A stretch of 59,591 bases of DNA from Candidatus Sumerlaeota bacterium (lineage in GTDB: Bacteria > Sumerlaeota > Sumerlaeia > UBA8349). The stretch spans positions 1 to 59,591 of the forward strand of contig JAFGFN010000005.1 of the NCBI GenBank assembly GCA_016931035.1, given 5' to 3'. Within the stretch, counting starts at the first letter, position 1. Each line of letters opens with the position of its first letter. Below the pieces are notes generated by a model. That model did not search any database. It saw only the letters and a list, made by a program, of their open reading frames with translations, and had not been told where the DNA came from. Below are positions 10,301-18,665 of the stretch, one piece after another. A program made the position numbers and the translations under genes.

Positions 10301-12092
10301 CCACAAGGGCGACGAGGAGATGATGCGGATGTTCGTCCTCCTGGGCGATCCCTCGCTCGATCTGGTCCTCCCCGAGATCGCGGCGACCGGACGCGTGGAG
10401 CCCGATCGGATCGACCTCGACGCGCTCGCCGGCGGTCGCGCGCGAGTGCGTTTCGAGGAGGCGGCGCCGCAAGGACTGAGAACGGGGCGGTTTGTCGCCG
10501 CTTTGTTCGATCCCGACGGAAACGAAGCGTTGAACTCGGGCCCGCTTTCGTTCTCGAAGGGGAAGACGGTTTGGGCGTTCGACATGCCCGAGTCTCCGAA
10601 ACCGGGCGATTGGACCGTCCGGGCGTACCTGGGCGACTCGGAGGGTCGTCGCGATGCGGTGGCGTTCTCGCTTCTTCCGGTGGGACGCCCCAGGGTGGAA
10701 ATCGCCTCGTTCGAGTTCAACAAAAAGCCCGAGAAGGCGGACGAGGACGGGGAACTCGAGATCCGGATCGCGAACGGTTCCGAGTTCGAGTCTTCGGCAG
10801 TGCCCGTGATCCTCACGCGGAGCGGCCCAACGGGCGGCGAGAAGACCCTTGGAGAGTGGATGGCGGTCTTGGCGCCCGGCGAAGAGAAGCGCCTCCTGCA
10901 GCCGTTCAAGTCTCTCGCCGGTCTTCAAGGGTTTCGGGTCCGGCTTGGGAAACCCGGTACGGCTCTCGGCGACACGGGCGGTTCCGTAGGGGAGAAGAAC
11001 CTCGACCTGTGCGTTTCTCTCTCGGAGGGCGGCGCGTATCTCGCCACTTTGCCCTCGCTCGCCCGGATCGACTGGAAAACGGCCGTTCCGGCCGCCAATC
11101 TGAGCGTGGACGTTCGATTCTTCTACTCCGGGCTGACGACGCAGACCGCGCTCACGGCGGTTCTGTCCACTCCCGACGGGGCGACGTCTCGCGCGATCAC
11201 GCGGTCCCTCCAGCCGAGCGATTCTCTTGTCAAGGAGACGCCCGTTGTGTTTTCGATCGTCCTTCCCGCGGGAGCGCGTCCCTCGGATCTTCGCCTTCGG
11301 GCTTCCCTGAAAGACGTGGACGCTCCGCCGGTGGACCTGTCCATCCCGCTTGGCGCCCCCAACCTCTGCGACATTGCGATCATGCCCGAATCGGTTCGAT
11401 TCACCCCCGAACAACCGGCGGAAGGAGAGACGGTGTTCGTTCGCGCCGAGGTGGAGAACTTGGGACGCGAAGCCACTCCGAATTTCGATCTTCGCCTGTC
11501 GTCGGTCGAGGAAAACGGACGCGAGAAGGAGCTCCAGTCGCGCCCGCACTGCGTCGGGTTCAGGCAGGATCCTCTCGGCCCGGGCAGGAAACGCGAGGTG
11601 AACGTGCGGTTCGACTACGACGCGGGACTCGAGTATGCCGGGGAGAAAACGATTCGCCTCAAAGCCGATCCCTCGAACCGTGTGCGGGAATCCGACGAGT
11701 CGAACAACCAGGTCGACGTTCCGTTGACCATTCTGTCGCGCGCGGAAACGACGTTTACCCTCCAGGTGGCGCTCCGAGACATCGACGACACGCACAAGGA
11801 GGCGGACGTCGCCGTCTGGCTCAAGAATCTCGGGGAAGCTCCCGCCAAGGGACGGCGGGTCGGGTTTATGAACAAGGTGCCGAAGAACGGTCGTATCTCG
11901 GACAAGAAGGACCTGGTCGAGGAAATCGTGTTGCCGCCCCTTCTCGGCGGCGAGGAGAAAACGTTCTCGCACAAGTGGATCGTGGACTTCTCCGATCGAG
12001 ATACTTCTCCCACCGCCCTGGTGTACCGTCCGTCGAAAGCGTTGCGAACCGAGAAAGATGGAGAGGCGCCGCCTCAAGCCGAGGAGTGGTGA
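7395..12092 (+). CDS. Gingipain-type C25 cysteine peptidase lipoprotein
   Basis: A 1565-residue envelope protein. The N-terminus is a lipoprotein signal: a hydrophobic stretch ending WMAGC, so Cys is probably lipidated. A long N-terminal region (to about 610) precedes a C25 peptidase domain (about 610-1000). His855 in FFGHGSPNIW and Cys894 in TFTCNHGAID, 39 residues apart, match the gingipain catalytic dyad, and LLGDPSLDL closes the domain as in the family. The C-terminal 500 residues are beta-rich Ig-like modules, one CARDB-like near 1320-1430. The start follows CAGGAG (7383-7388). It lacks an obvious type IX sorting domain, so it is probably a lipid-anchored surface or periplasmic protease. 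Substrate unknown. Confidence 0.85.
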   Translation: MQFSLLSILQRALLFSLILSVWMAGCTGPVENASPGGGSSASRADESVAKAASRLPEEVTLESSPDALTMTFDLTTTGTTDHIDFYAIFPADAPLVPEIVDFSITTGGLQAQDGSAIAPIDRRACEKVAGLSDVVRKEIKGRLSVSEEGIVRFWRLVHVDFDSASLRAGTSGPFRLLGLTARFPCEKGGTQDVGSTDGDRGFPAVLRSLVVNPEALSLYADRGRKAGAAPKGPDRWSPLHAASGRWLRVPVSTSGLYRIGPEYLERAGMDAAQVDMAGLRVFSRGREVATHLVQDSPREKEIVFYGLGSDSAFSTERAYWLHVPSESPSSPSLRMRSRANPAAYPDGVEATVDTVQERSVEEDWQLLVSSDQFLNTKEKNWVWREIDPVYVTSVRFDLPDLRPESGDAVSFDMTFYETPLERLMDPEKSDEGFFTIYFRDESVYRARLTQAPPIKLSLNDSLTTSVRPFVGGQRGKVHLDVAFDHLKREGNELTLRFETPFAIAPDATCSNIFFDGMVVRYRRWLYARGGQIQIRTTGEHPWHRTTGFGETRPLLFDLTDPETPSMIEVEALPQEVFAFHEQRASRDLLATLLTAIPPAPDPIPAIETDIASPENEADYLLVYHPMFEEEIRPLLDHQGRRGLKTRAVSVEAIYQEYGAGESSPQAIKDFLTDAVRGWKTPPTYVCLFGDSSSDYRGELRTGVPNLVPAYTATGRNGDSWASELWYACLVGTDCLPDAMIGRLSVQNLEDAREVVRKTVEYNAQAPLGPWRARIGYCSDDGEGFANTMDRVRTESQSPAFLPERIYLEEFSYEDNFYVAGKKLVKELNLKVSTEATLALHEAYRRGLGMMIFFGHGSPNIWTDERIWFGGDSANSDNLNLRNGDRLPFLATFTCNHGAIDYALAKWNICISEDMMRVTQGGAIGLFVPSGPGHTPAHEGVAKALFRGIMKNGFRRLGEITAWTTIDYLLHKGDEEMMRMFVLLGDPSLDLVLPEIAATGRVEPDRIDLDALAGGRARVRFEEAAPQGLRTGRFVAALFDPDGNEALNSGPLSFSKGKTVWAFDMPESPKPGDWTVRAYLGDSEGRRDAVAFSLLPVGRPRVEIASFEFNKKPEKADEDGELEIRIANGSEFESSAVPVILTRSGPTGGEKTLGEWMAVLAPGEEKRLLQPFKSLAGLQGFRVRLGKPGTALGDTGGSVGEKNLDLCVSLSEGGAYLATLPSLARIDWKTAVPAANLSVDVRFFYSGLTTQTALTAVLSTPDGATSRAITRSLQPSDSLVKETPVVFSIVLPAGARPSDLRLRASLKDVDAPPVDLSIPLGAPNLCDIAIMPESVRFTPEQPAEGETVFVRAEVENLGREATPNFDLRLSSVEENGREKELQSRPHCVGFRQDPLGPGRKREVNVRFDYDAGLEYAGEKTIRLKADPSNRVRESDESNNQVDVPLTILSRAETTFTLQVALRDIDDTHKEADVAVWLKNLGEAPAKGRRVGFMNKVPKNGRISDKKDLVEEIVLPPLLGGEEKTFSHKWIVDFSDRDTSPTALVYRPSKALRTEKDGEAPPQAEEW

Positions 12093-12120
12093 CCCGCGCG
12101 CGAACGGTCCGGAGGATGCG

Positions 12121-15042
12121 ATGGAACGCGAGCACTTCCTGGTGAGGATGGTTCGCCTGCTGGGTCTTCTCGCCCTGGCGGTGTCGGCCCTCGTGTATCC
12201 GCTCCAGCTCGACAACGAGTGGACCGCGGCGCTCTACTTCCGGTTGCAGAGCGTGCCGTACGGTCCGCTGCTCTTCGCGAATCTCGAGCCGACGCTGCGG
12301 TTCGGCTACTCGCCGTTGGTCGTGAAGGAAACGCTCGCGTCGTGGGTGCTTCTTCCTCTTCTGGCGTGTTGGCTCACGTGGCGCCTGGCGTTGTCGGGCC
12401 GTCCTCTGCGCCGTCGCGCCGAGGGAGTGGCGCTCGTGGCGTTTCTTCTCTGGGGACTCCTCGCCACGCTGCGCGCGCCGCACTTGGGCTACGACAGCGA
12501 ATGCTTCTACACGGTCTTCGATTTCATTCTGTGGATTCTCGTATTCCTCGCCGTTTCCGATCTCCCCGCGTCGGAACGTTTCGGACGGACCCTGGTTCGC
12601 TGTTTCCTTCTGATCGGTCTCGTGTTGATGCTCATCAGCCTGGCGGAATCGTTCGAGTCCACGTCGCGCTGCGTGTTCAAGGTCCTGTTGAAAAACGATA
12701 CGGACCGATACCAGCGCAACCTCTACGGGTCTCTGATCGGTCACAACACGGGTGTGGCGTCGATCGCGATGGGGCCGTTCTTCTTCGCCCTGGGCGCGTT
12801 CTTCGCGGCTCGCCGCCCGTCGGTCCGTTTGGGGCTCGGGCTCTATGTCCTGATCGCCCTGTGGTTCTTCCAGATCACGAAAAGCCGCGCCGTCTGGCTC
12901 CTCATCCCTCCGCTCACGGTCGTTTATCTTCTCGGGCTCGGCTCGATCCTGGGATTCCGGGTTCGCCTACGCCACTTCCTTGCCGGAATCCTGATCGTCG
13001 CGACGATGGTTCTCGCCCTGATCGCGGGGTCGCGGGCGGGCATCATGCAGGGGCATGTGTCGGACTACATGGCGCGTTTGCGCGCCATGGCCCCCGAAAC
13101 GCTCGTCAAGGGGACCCGAGTGCGCATCGTTCGAATCGGATACGACTTGGTGAAGGCCAGGCCGTTCGCCGGTCACGGACTGGCCGCCTTCGTCCCGTTG
13201 TATCCTCAAGCGCAGGCCGACTATTTCGAGAGACACCCCGACTCGCCGTTTCAGCCGACCGATCTGCTCACCCTCGAAGCGCACAACGACTATCTTCAGC
13301 TCTTGATCGAGACCGGCTTCATCGGGGTGGGGCTCGCTCTGGCGGCGATCGTCCTGCATCTGCGTCGCGGATTGGGGCGGTGGCGCCGGCTCGATCCGGC
13401 GCGACGCGAGGAGCGCCTCCGGCGCTACAGCGCCTTCTTCGCGGTGTGCGCGACGATGCTCCACGCGTTCGTCGATTTTCCCTTTCACCTCGCCCCCCTG
13501 ACGACGTCTTTCCTCTTCGCCGTCGCTTTGGCGCTCGGCTCGCCCGATGAGGACGAAGACGAACCGTCGGCCGAATCTCCCGCCGTCGGGCCCGATGTTT
13601 CCGAACCCTCGTCGGGACGAGGAGAGCTCTTCCAGCCGCTCTTGAGGGTACGGAAGGTCGCCGTGTTGTCGATCATCCTTGTCGGTTGGGGACTCGTCGT
13701 TCCGGGCGCGATGTTCACGGGCCGTCGGCTTCTGGCCGACATGCACGCCCTCCGGGCGAACGGGAATCTCGAATACGCGGTGACGCTCAGCGATGAGGAT
13801 GAGCGGCGTCGCGCTCTCTCCGAGGCCTATCGCGAGTTCTCCTTGAGCCTGCGGATCGATCCGCTTCAGTACATCCCGCGGATCCAGATGGGACAATTGC
13901 GGTTTCGCCTGGCGCTGTTGTTCGACCAGGACTTCGGCCGGGCGCTCAAAGCGGGGAACCGGCGACGCGCGGCGCTCGAACGCCAAGGCGCGATCACGTA
14001 CCTCGAGGACGGAATCCGCGATCTTCAACGCGCGAGTTTCATGATCGACTCGGGACCCGCGGACGGACCGACCAGCCGCCCGCTCGAAGTCGTCGGGCCT
14101 CGGGTCAACCGCGTCTTGACTTATGCGCTGGCGCGATCTTGGGCGCTCTACGCCGAGCTCGACCCCATGCGGACCGACGCTTCGGGAAACGCGTTTCGCG
14201 CCTATCAGGAGACGGTGCGACAAGCGCCGAACCTGGCCTCGGCCATCGTCGAAACCCTGGGTTACATGGAATCGAAAGGATTGGGCGACAAGGCCTACCG
14301 CCACCGCCTGTACGATCTTCTCGCCCGCTATGAACCCGAGGAACTCGCCGCGTACGCGACGAATCGATCCAGGGCCTTCCTGGATTGCGAGGCGGACGAC
14401 CGGGCCGCGCGGGATCTCGAAGACATTCTGGAAGCCGTGGGCGACCGGAAGAACGTGTTCGAAGTGCCTCTGGCTCTGGCCGGGGTCTATATGGTGTCGG
14501 GCGAAAAGGAGAAGTACCGCGAACTCGTCGAGAGAATCGCGCGGGAATTCCCCGATCGCGAGGCCGCGCGTTTCCTTGTCGCCTCGGACTCGGTCCTTCG
14601 CGGACGCTACGCCGAGGCGGAGACGATGCTGCGGGAATCGGAACCGGGCGATCCCAACGTTCGCGAGCGATGGACCCTGTTGCACGCCGAGGTGTTGCGG
14701 GTCCTCGGTCGCGCCGACGAGGCCGAGGCGCTCGACGCGCGGGTCCTGCGCGGGACTCCGTCTCCGGGGAACGCTTACTTCACTCGCGCCGAAGGGCGGC
14801 GCTATCTTCTCGACCGGGCGGACGAGGCGCTCGACGACTACGAGCGGGCGATTCGATGCTATCCGCCCGGCGGATCGGCGTCGGCCTATCTCGTTCTTCT
14901 GAGGGCCTATTCCGACCGAGAGAATTGGGGCGGGTTCGACCGCGTGCTCGCGCTGGCGAAACTCAGCATCCGCGACAATCCGATCCTCGAATCGATCGAG
15001 CGCGAGACGGCCGCGCGTCGCGGCCGGGAGTCGTCGCCGTGA
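12121..15042 (+). CDS. O-antigen ligase/polymerase-like membrane protein with C-terminal TPR region
   Basis: A 973-residue protein with two parts. Residues 1 to about 510 are polytopic (roughly 10-12 membrane segments) and carry the Wzy_C/O-antigen-ligase hallmark EAHNDYLQLLIETG in a periplasmic loop. After a last membrane segment, about 550-960 forms helical tetratricopeptide-like repeats, for example around the YERAIRCYPPG segment. Such proteins polymerise or ligate undecaprenyl-linked glycans at the outer face of the inner membrane; the TPR part may recruit partners. GGAGG at 12111-12115 supports the start at 12121 over the ATG at 12058. It overlaps queA by 4 bases, and the nearby uppP recycles the same lipid carrier. 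Glycan and exact reaction are not determined. Confidence 0.85.
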   Translation: MEREHFLVRMVRLLGLLALAVSALVYPLQLDNEWTAALYFRLQSVPYGPLLFANLEPTLRFGYSPLVVKETLASWVLLPLLACWLTWRLALSGRPLRRRAEGVALVAFLLWGLLATLRAPHLGYDSECFYTVFDFILWILVFLAVSDLPASERFGRTLVRCFLLIGLVLMLISLAESFESTSRCVFKVLLKNDTDRYQRNLYGSLIGHNTGVASIAMGPFFFALGAFFAARRPSVRLGLGLYVLIALWFFQITKSRAVWLLIPPLTVVYLLGLGSILGFRVRLRHFLAGILIVATMVLALIAGSRAGIMQGHVSDYMARLRAMAPETLVKGTRVRIVRIGYDLVKARPFAGHGLAAFVPLYPQAQADYFERHPDSPFQPTDLLTLEAHNDYLQLLIETGFIGVGLALAAIVLHLRRGLGRWRRLDPARREERLRRYSAFFAVCATMLHAFVDFPFHLAPLTTSFLFAVALALGSPDEDEDEPSAESPAVGPDVSEPSSGRGELFQPLLRVRKVAVLSIILVGWGLVVPGAMFTGRRLLADMHALRANGNLEYAVTLSDEDERRRALSEAYREFSLSLRIDPLQYIPRIQMGQLRFRLALLFDQDFGRALKAGNRRRAALERQGAITYLEDGIRDLQRASFMIDSGPADGPTSRPLEVVGPRVNRVLTYALARSWALYAELDPMRTDASGNAFRAYQETVRQAPNLASAIVETLGYMESKGLGDKAYRHRLYDLLARYEPEELAAYATNRSRAFLDCEADDRAARDLEDILEAVGDRKNVFEVPLALAGVYMVSGEKEKYRELVERIAREFPDREAARFLVASDSVLRGRYAEAETMLRESEPGDPNVRERWTLLHAEVLRVLGRADEAEALDARVLRGTPSPGNAYFTRAEGRRYLLDRADEALDDYERAIRCYPPGGSASAYLVLLRAYSDRENWGGFDRVLALAKLSIRDNPILESIERETAARRGRESSP

Positions 15043-16190
15043 AGACCCGCGATTTCGACTACGCGCTGCCCGAAGCGTCGATCGCGCGTCGTCCGGCTTC
15101 GCATCGCGAGGATTCGCGCCTGATGGTTCTCGACCGCGCGTCGGGATCGCGCGATCATCGCCGTTTCGCCGAACTCCCCGAGATTCTGCGCGAGGGCGAC
15201 CTGTTGACGATGAACGACACGCGTGTCCTCCCGGCGCGTCTGTTGGGGCGTCGCGCGCCCGATGGAGGCAAGATCGAGGCGCTTCTGCTTCGGCGCGAGG
15301 ACGAACGCCGATGGTGGGCGCTGGTGCGTCCGGGAAAGAAGATCCAGGTAGGCGATCGTCTGATCTTCGCCCCCCAGCGTCTCGAAGCGCGCGTCGCCGC
15401 CTATGGAGAGCGCGGGGGAGGCGAGCGGCTCCTCGAATTCCGCTACTCGGGAGATTGGTGGACGATTCTGTCGGACATCGCCCACACGCCTCTGCCGCCC
15501 TATATCCTGCGCGCGAGGAAACGCGACGCGGAAGCGGCGGGACACGGGAGCGACGCCTTCGTCCCCGAGGAACCCGAGGACCGCGAACGCTATCAGACGG
15601 TTTTTGCCCACGGCGAGCCGGCGAGCGTGGCCGCGCCGACGGCGGGACTCCACTTCTCGGAAAGCGTTCTGAAAGCCCTCGAATCTCGAGGGATCGAGCG
15701 TTGTTTCGTTCAACTCGACGTCGGGGCGGCGACGTTCCAGCCGATCAAGACCGAAACCGTCGAAGAGCATCCGATGCACGAGGAGCGTTTCCGAATCCCG
15801 GAGGAGACCGCGGCCCTCGTCAACCGGGCGAAAGCCGAGGGACGCCGCGTCGTCGCGGTGGGGACGACGGTCGTGCGCGCGCTCGAAACCGCGGCGCTAG
15901 TGGGCGCGGGAGAGGCCGAAGGGATCTTTCGCGCCGAATCGCAGAGTGGTTGCGAGGTCGGAGCGATCTTCCCCGAATCGCTCGATGGTTGGACCCGGCT
16001 GATGATCGCGCCGGGGTTTCGCTTTCGCGCGACGGACGTTCTCCTCACGAATTTCCATCTGCCTCGTTCTTCGCTGATTCTTCTCGTAAGCGCGTTGACA
16101 GGACGCGAGGAACTGCTCGACGCGTACCGAGAGGCGATCGAAAAGAAATATCGATTCTATAGCTACGGGGATTGTATGTTGATCCGGTGA
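15039..16190 (+). CDS. queA: tRNA preQ1(34) S-adenosylmethionine ribosyltransferase-isomerase
   Basis: A 383-residue cytoplasmic enzyme that transfers and rearranges the ribose of SAM onto preQ1 at tRNA position 34, forming epoxyqueuosine. Recognisable family blocks are FDYALPEASIARRPA near the start, RVLPARLLGRR, the signature APTAGLHFSE, GTTVVRALE and TNFHLPRSSLILLVSALTG near the end. Translation starts at GTG 15039, inside a GTGA overlap with the stop of the upstream membrane protein, with GGGAG at 15026-15030; this implies translational coupling. It is slightly longer than the usual 340-360 residues. No other queuosine gene is in the window. Confidence 0.96.
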   Translation: MKTRDFDYALPEASIARRPASHREDSRLMVLDRASGSRDHRRFAELPEILREGDLLTMNDTRVLPARLLGRRAPDGGKIEALLLRREDERRWWALVRPGKKIQVGDRLIFAPQRLEARVAAYGERGGGERLLEFRYSGDWWTILSDIAHTPLPPYILRARKRDAEAAGHGSDAFVPEEPEDRERYQTVFAHGEPASVAAPTAGLHFSESVLKALESRGIERCFVQLDVGAATFQPIKTETVEEHPMHEERFRIPEETAALVNRAKAEGRRVVAVGTTVVRALETAALVGAGEAEGIFRAESQSGCEVGAIFPESLDGWTRLMIAPGFRFRATDVLLTNFHLPRSSLILLVSALTGREELLDAYREAIEKKYRFYSYGDCMLIR

Positions 16191-16243
16191 ATCCGCGGCG
16201 GCGAGGGGCGGAACGCCCGCATCGCCTCGAAAGAGCGTGAAAC

Positions 16244-17104
16244 ATGACGATTTTCCAGGGACTTCTCTTGAGTCTGTTGCAGGGGGTGACCGAGTTTCTC
16301 CCGGTGAGCAGCTCGGGCCATCTCGTCCTGGCCCAGACCCTTTGGCCCGGTCGCCTCAGCGCGGCCGACAACGTCGTGTTCGTCGTTCTCGTCCACGTCG
16401 CCACCCTGGTCTCGGTGTGCATCGTGTTTCGCGAACGTCTGGTCGTGCTGATCGCGTTTCTTTTCCGCGACGGGTGGCGCCCGTCCGAGGGGACCGGGTT
16501 GGGCGCGACCTGGATGTCGGACGCGCGGGGACGGATGATTCTCGCCGTCATCCTCGGGACGCTCCCGACGGTTGTCATCGGGCTCGGGGCGAAAGACTTT
16601 TTCGAGGGACTCTTCGAACGACCCGACAGGACCGGTTACGCTCTCTGTTTCACGGCGCTTCTCTTGGCGGCGACCTTCCTCAGGCGCGGCGCCGGACGGA
16701 CGTCCGAGGCGCCCGCCTCGAACGAGCCGGACGTGTTTCCTTTCTGGATGGCGTTCGTCATCGGGATCGCCCAGGGACTGGCGATCACGCCGGGCGTGTC
16801 GCGTTCGGGCGCGACCATCGCCGTCGCGATCCTCATCGGGATGAACCGTCGGACGGCGGGCGAGTTCTCGTTCTTGCTAGCGATCCCGGCGATCGTCGGA
16901 GCGTTGATCCTCGAGATGAAGGACTTCGACCTGGCCGCGAGCGCTCTGCCCTTGGCGACGGGGGCGATCGCGTTCGTTGTGGCCGCGGTCTCGGGATACG
17001 TCTCTCTCAGGGTTCTTCTGCGATTCGTGCGAGGCGGCAAGATCGGCTGGTTCTCGATCTACTGCCTGATCGTCGGGATCTGGGCGATTGCCCGGTTCAA
17101 CTGA
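16244..17104 (+). CDS. uppP: Undecaprenyl-diphosphatase UppP (BacA family)
   Basis: A 286-residue integral inner-membrane enzyme with about eight segments. It dephosphorylates undecaprenyl diphosphate so the carrier can be reused for peptidoglycan and surface glycans, and gives bacitracin tolerance. Both catalytic signatures are intact: LLQGVTEFLPVSSSGHL near the N-terminus and TPGVSRSGATI near residue 185. Length is normal for the family (about 270-290). It lies 53 bases after queA and shares the carrier theme with the ligase-like protein at 12121. The ribosome-binding site is weak. Confidence 0.97.
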   Translation: MTIFQGLLLSLLQGVTEFLPVSSSGHLVLAQTLWPGRLSAADNVVFVVLVHVATLVSVCIVFRERLVVLIAFLFRDGWRPSEGTGLGATWMSDARGRMILAVILGTLPTVVIGLGAKDFFEGLFERPDRTGYALCFTALLLAATFLRRGAGRTSEAPASNEPDVFPFWMAFVIGIAQGLAITPGVSRSGATIAVAILIGMNRRTAGEFSFLLAIPAIVGALILEMKDFDLAASALPLATGAIAFVVAAVSGYVSLRVLLRFVRGGKIGWFSIYCLIVGIWAIARFN

Positions 17105-17146
17105 GCGACGAGACGAACCGCGAGACAAGCCGGATCGAGATTCGGG

Positions 17147-17173
17147 AACCACGAAACACACGAAATACGCGAA
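17147..17173. repeat. Degenerate dispersed repeat (ACGAAACACACGAAATAC type)
   Basis: A run of repeating ACGAAACACACGAAA-like words in the short gap between uppP and the next gene. Words of this kind are a familiar dispersed filler in planctomycete and candidate-phylum assemblies (recollection, not a search). There is one copy in this window. Confidence 0.4.
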
Positions 17174-17216
17174 CGGCGGATCTTGACTCCGAAGCGGGTG
17201 GAGCGGAAGTCTTGAA

Positions 17217-18575
17217 ATGAATTCTCTTAACAAACGCCGTGCCGTTCTTCTCTCCCTTCTGGCGGGGGGCCTTCTCGCTATCTGGATTCTCTATTCCTTC
17301 CTGAGTGTGCTCTTCTCGCCCAACATGGACCGGTACGTCGAGAGCCTTCGGGGTCAGGGGCTGCGCACCGAACCGCGCGACTTCGTCCGCGAAGTGCCCG
17401 ATGACCGCAACGCGGCCGCCCTCTGGGAGGACCACGCGTCGAGTCTCACGTTTCGCTTGAAGGGCAGCCACGAGGAGTTTCGCCCCACGGTCATAGTCAA
17501 TCGTCTCATGAGCGGCATGGAGGTGCCGGAGGAGAAACGAGACCTTCTCATCCGTCTCTACAAAGAGAATACGGGTGTCTTCGAGACCCTTCGCCGGATC
17601 GGCGACTGCCCGGATTACGGAGCGCGTCCCGGAGACCTCTCCGTCTCGCATAGGGATCTCATGTCGCGGTTCCAGAAGAAGGTGTCCATCTACTACCGCG
17701 TTCCTTTCAGTATCGCCATCGAGCTGGCGCGAAGAGGCCGGCAGCGCGAGGCGGTCGATCTGTGGCGTCTCACCGTCCGCTCGTCGCGCCACTGGGTCGA
17801 GCACCCGTTTTTGGTGGTGGACTACCTCGAGGGCGTAAACGCGCGTCTTCCGATTCTCCCGGCGGCGAAGAAGGTCTTTCGGGGGACCGAGTTCGACCCG
17901 AATTTGTTGAAGCGGATCGCTCGAGAGTTGGAACCTTCCGATGTCCATCGTCAGGCCGTCGAAACCTGTGACTTGGTCCGGACCATGTTCCTTCAGGAAA
18001 TGCTGTCGATTCTGGCGGGCGAGGCCATACGGAGGAAGCGCCTTCTGCCCGACTGGCTCCAGTATCCCGGTGCCGGGATTCTGGCCCGTCCGTTCATTCG
18101 AAGAGACATCGTAGAGACCCAGAAGCACTTCCTTTTGCTGGAGAAAGTGCTCGCCGGGCCTTCGCACGAACGGCTGGGCGCGTGTTCACGCAAGCCTTTT
18201 CTCGGGTACACCGAAGACTTGCCCAAGTGGCAATTCGTTTCCTGGGCCCTGCTGCATAACGACGCATATCTTACTCTTATCGATCGGGGTCTGATGGACA
18301 CGTCGCGCATGGAGGTCCTGCGCCTGGCCCTCGCCATCAAGGCCTATCGGATCGAGCAGGGCGAGTGGCCCGAGACGCTCGACGGCCTGGCGCCCGACTA
18401 TATCGAGTCGGTTCCTCTCGATCCCTATACAGGAAAAACGATGATCTTCCGGCAACGAGGAGATGGTTTTGTCGTCTATAGTGTAGGGGCCAACGGGACA
18501 GACGACGGTGGGAACCCGACCCACGGGGACGATGTCGTGTGGGAAGAGAGGGCGTCGCTTTCGTCCGAACCGTAG
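17217..18575 (+). CDS. Membrane-anchored hypothetical protein with pseudopilin-like C-terminus
   Basis: A 452-residue protein of unknown function. It has one N-terminal membrane helix (about 9-33, after MNSLNKRR) and a long mostly helical body. The last 100 residues read KAYRIEQGEWPETLDGLAPDY, then VPLDPYTGK, then DGFVVYSVGANGTDDGG. This tail resembles the C-terminal beta region of GspG-type major pseudopilins and recurs in planctomycete-like hypothetical proteins, where it is attached to varied N-termini. GGAAG at 17205-17209 supports the start. The gene points toward lpxA and the two end 90 bases apart. A role in secretion or in the envelope is a guess from the tail alone. Confidence 0.75.
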   Translation: MNSLNKRRAVLLSLLAGGLLAIWILYSFLSVLFSPNMDRYVESLRGQGLRTEPRDFVREVPDDRNAAALWEDHASSLTFRLKGSHEEFRPTVIVNRLMSGMEVPEEKRDLLIRLYKENTGVFETLRRIGDCPDYGARPGDLSVSHRDLMSRFQKKVSIYYRVPFSIAIELARRGRQREAVDLWRLTVRSSRHWVEHPFLVVDYLEGVNARLPILPAAKKVFRGTEFDPNLLKRIARELEPSDVHRQAVETCDLVRTMFLQEMLSILAGEAIRRKRLLPDWLQYPGAGILARPFIRRDIVETQKHFLLLEKVLAGPSHERLGACSRKPFLGYTEDLPKWQFVSWALLHNDAYLTLIDRGLMDTSRMEVLRLALAIKAYRIEQGEWPETLDGLAPDYIESVPLDPYTGKTMIFRQRGDGFVVYSVGANGTDDGGNPTHGDDVVWEERASLSSEP

Positions 18576-18665
18576 AGGCCACACGGGAGAGTGGAGCGCG
18601 GCCCCGAAAGCGATGGGAAAGCGGCTCGGGGACCGCCGGATCGATTCAAAGAAGACTTCAGGGTA

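Noticed and set aside
7356..12215. A 1619-codon open frame on the minus strand opposite the C25 peptidase gene
   Set aside because: High-GC shadow of the real gene. Its translation is Arg/Gly-rich without domains, whereas the plus strand has a signal peptide, a ribosome-binding site and a complete C25 domain.
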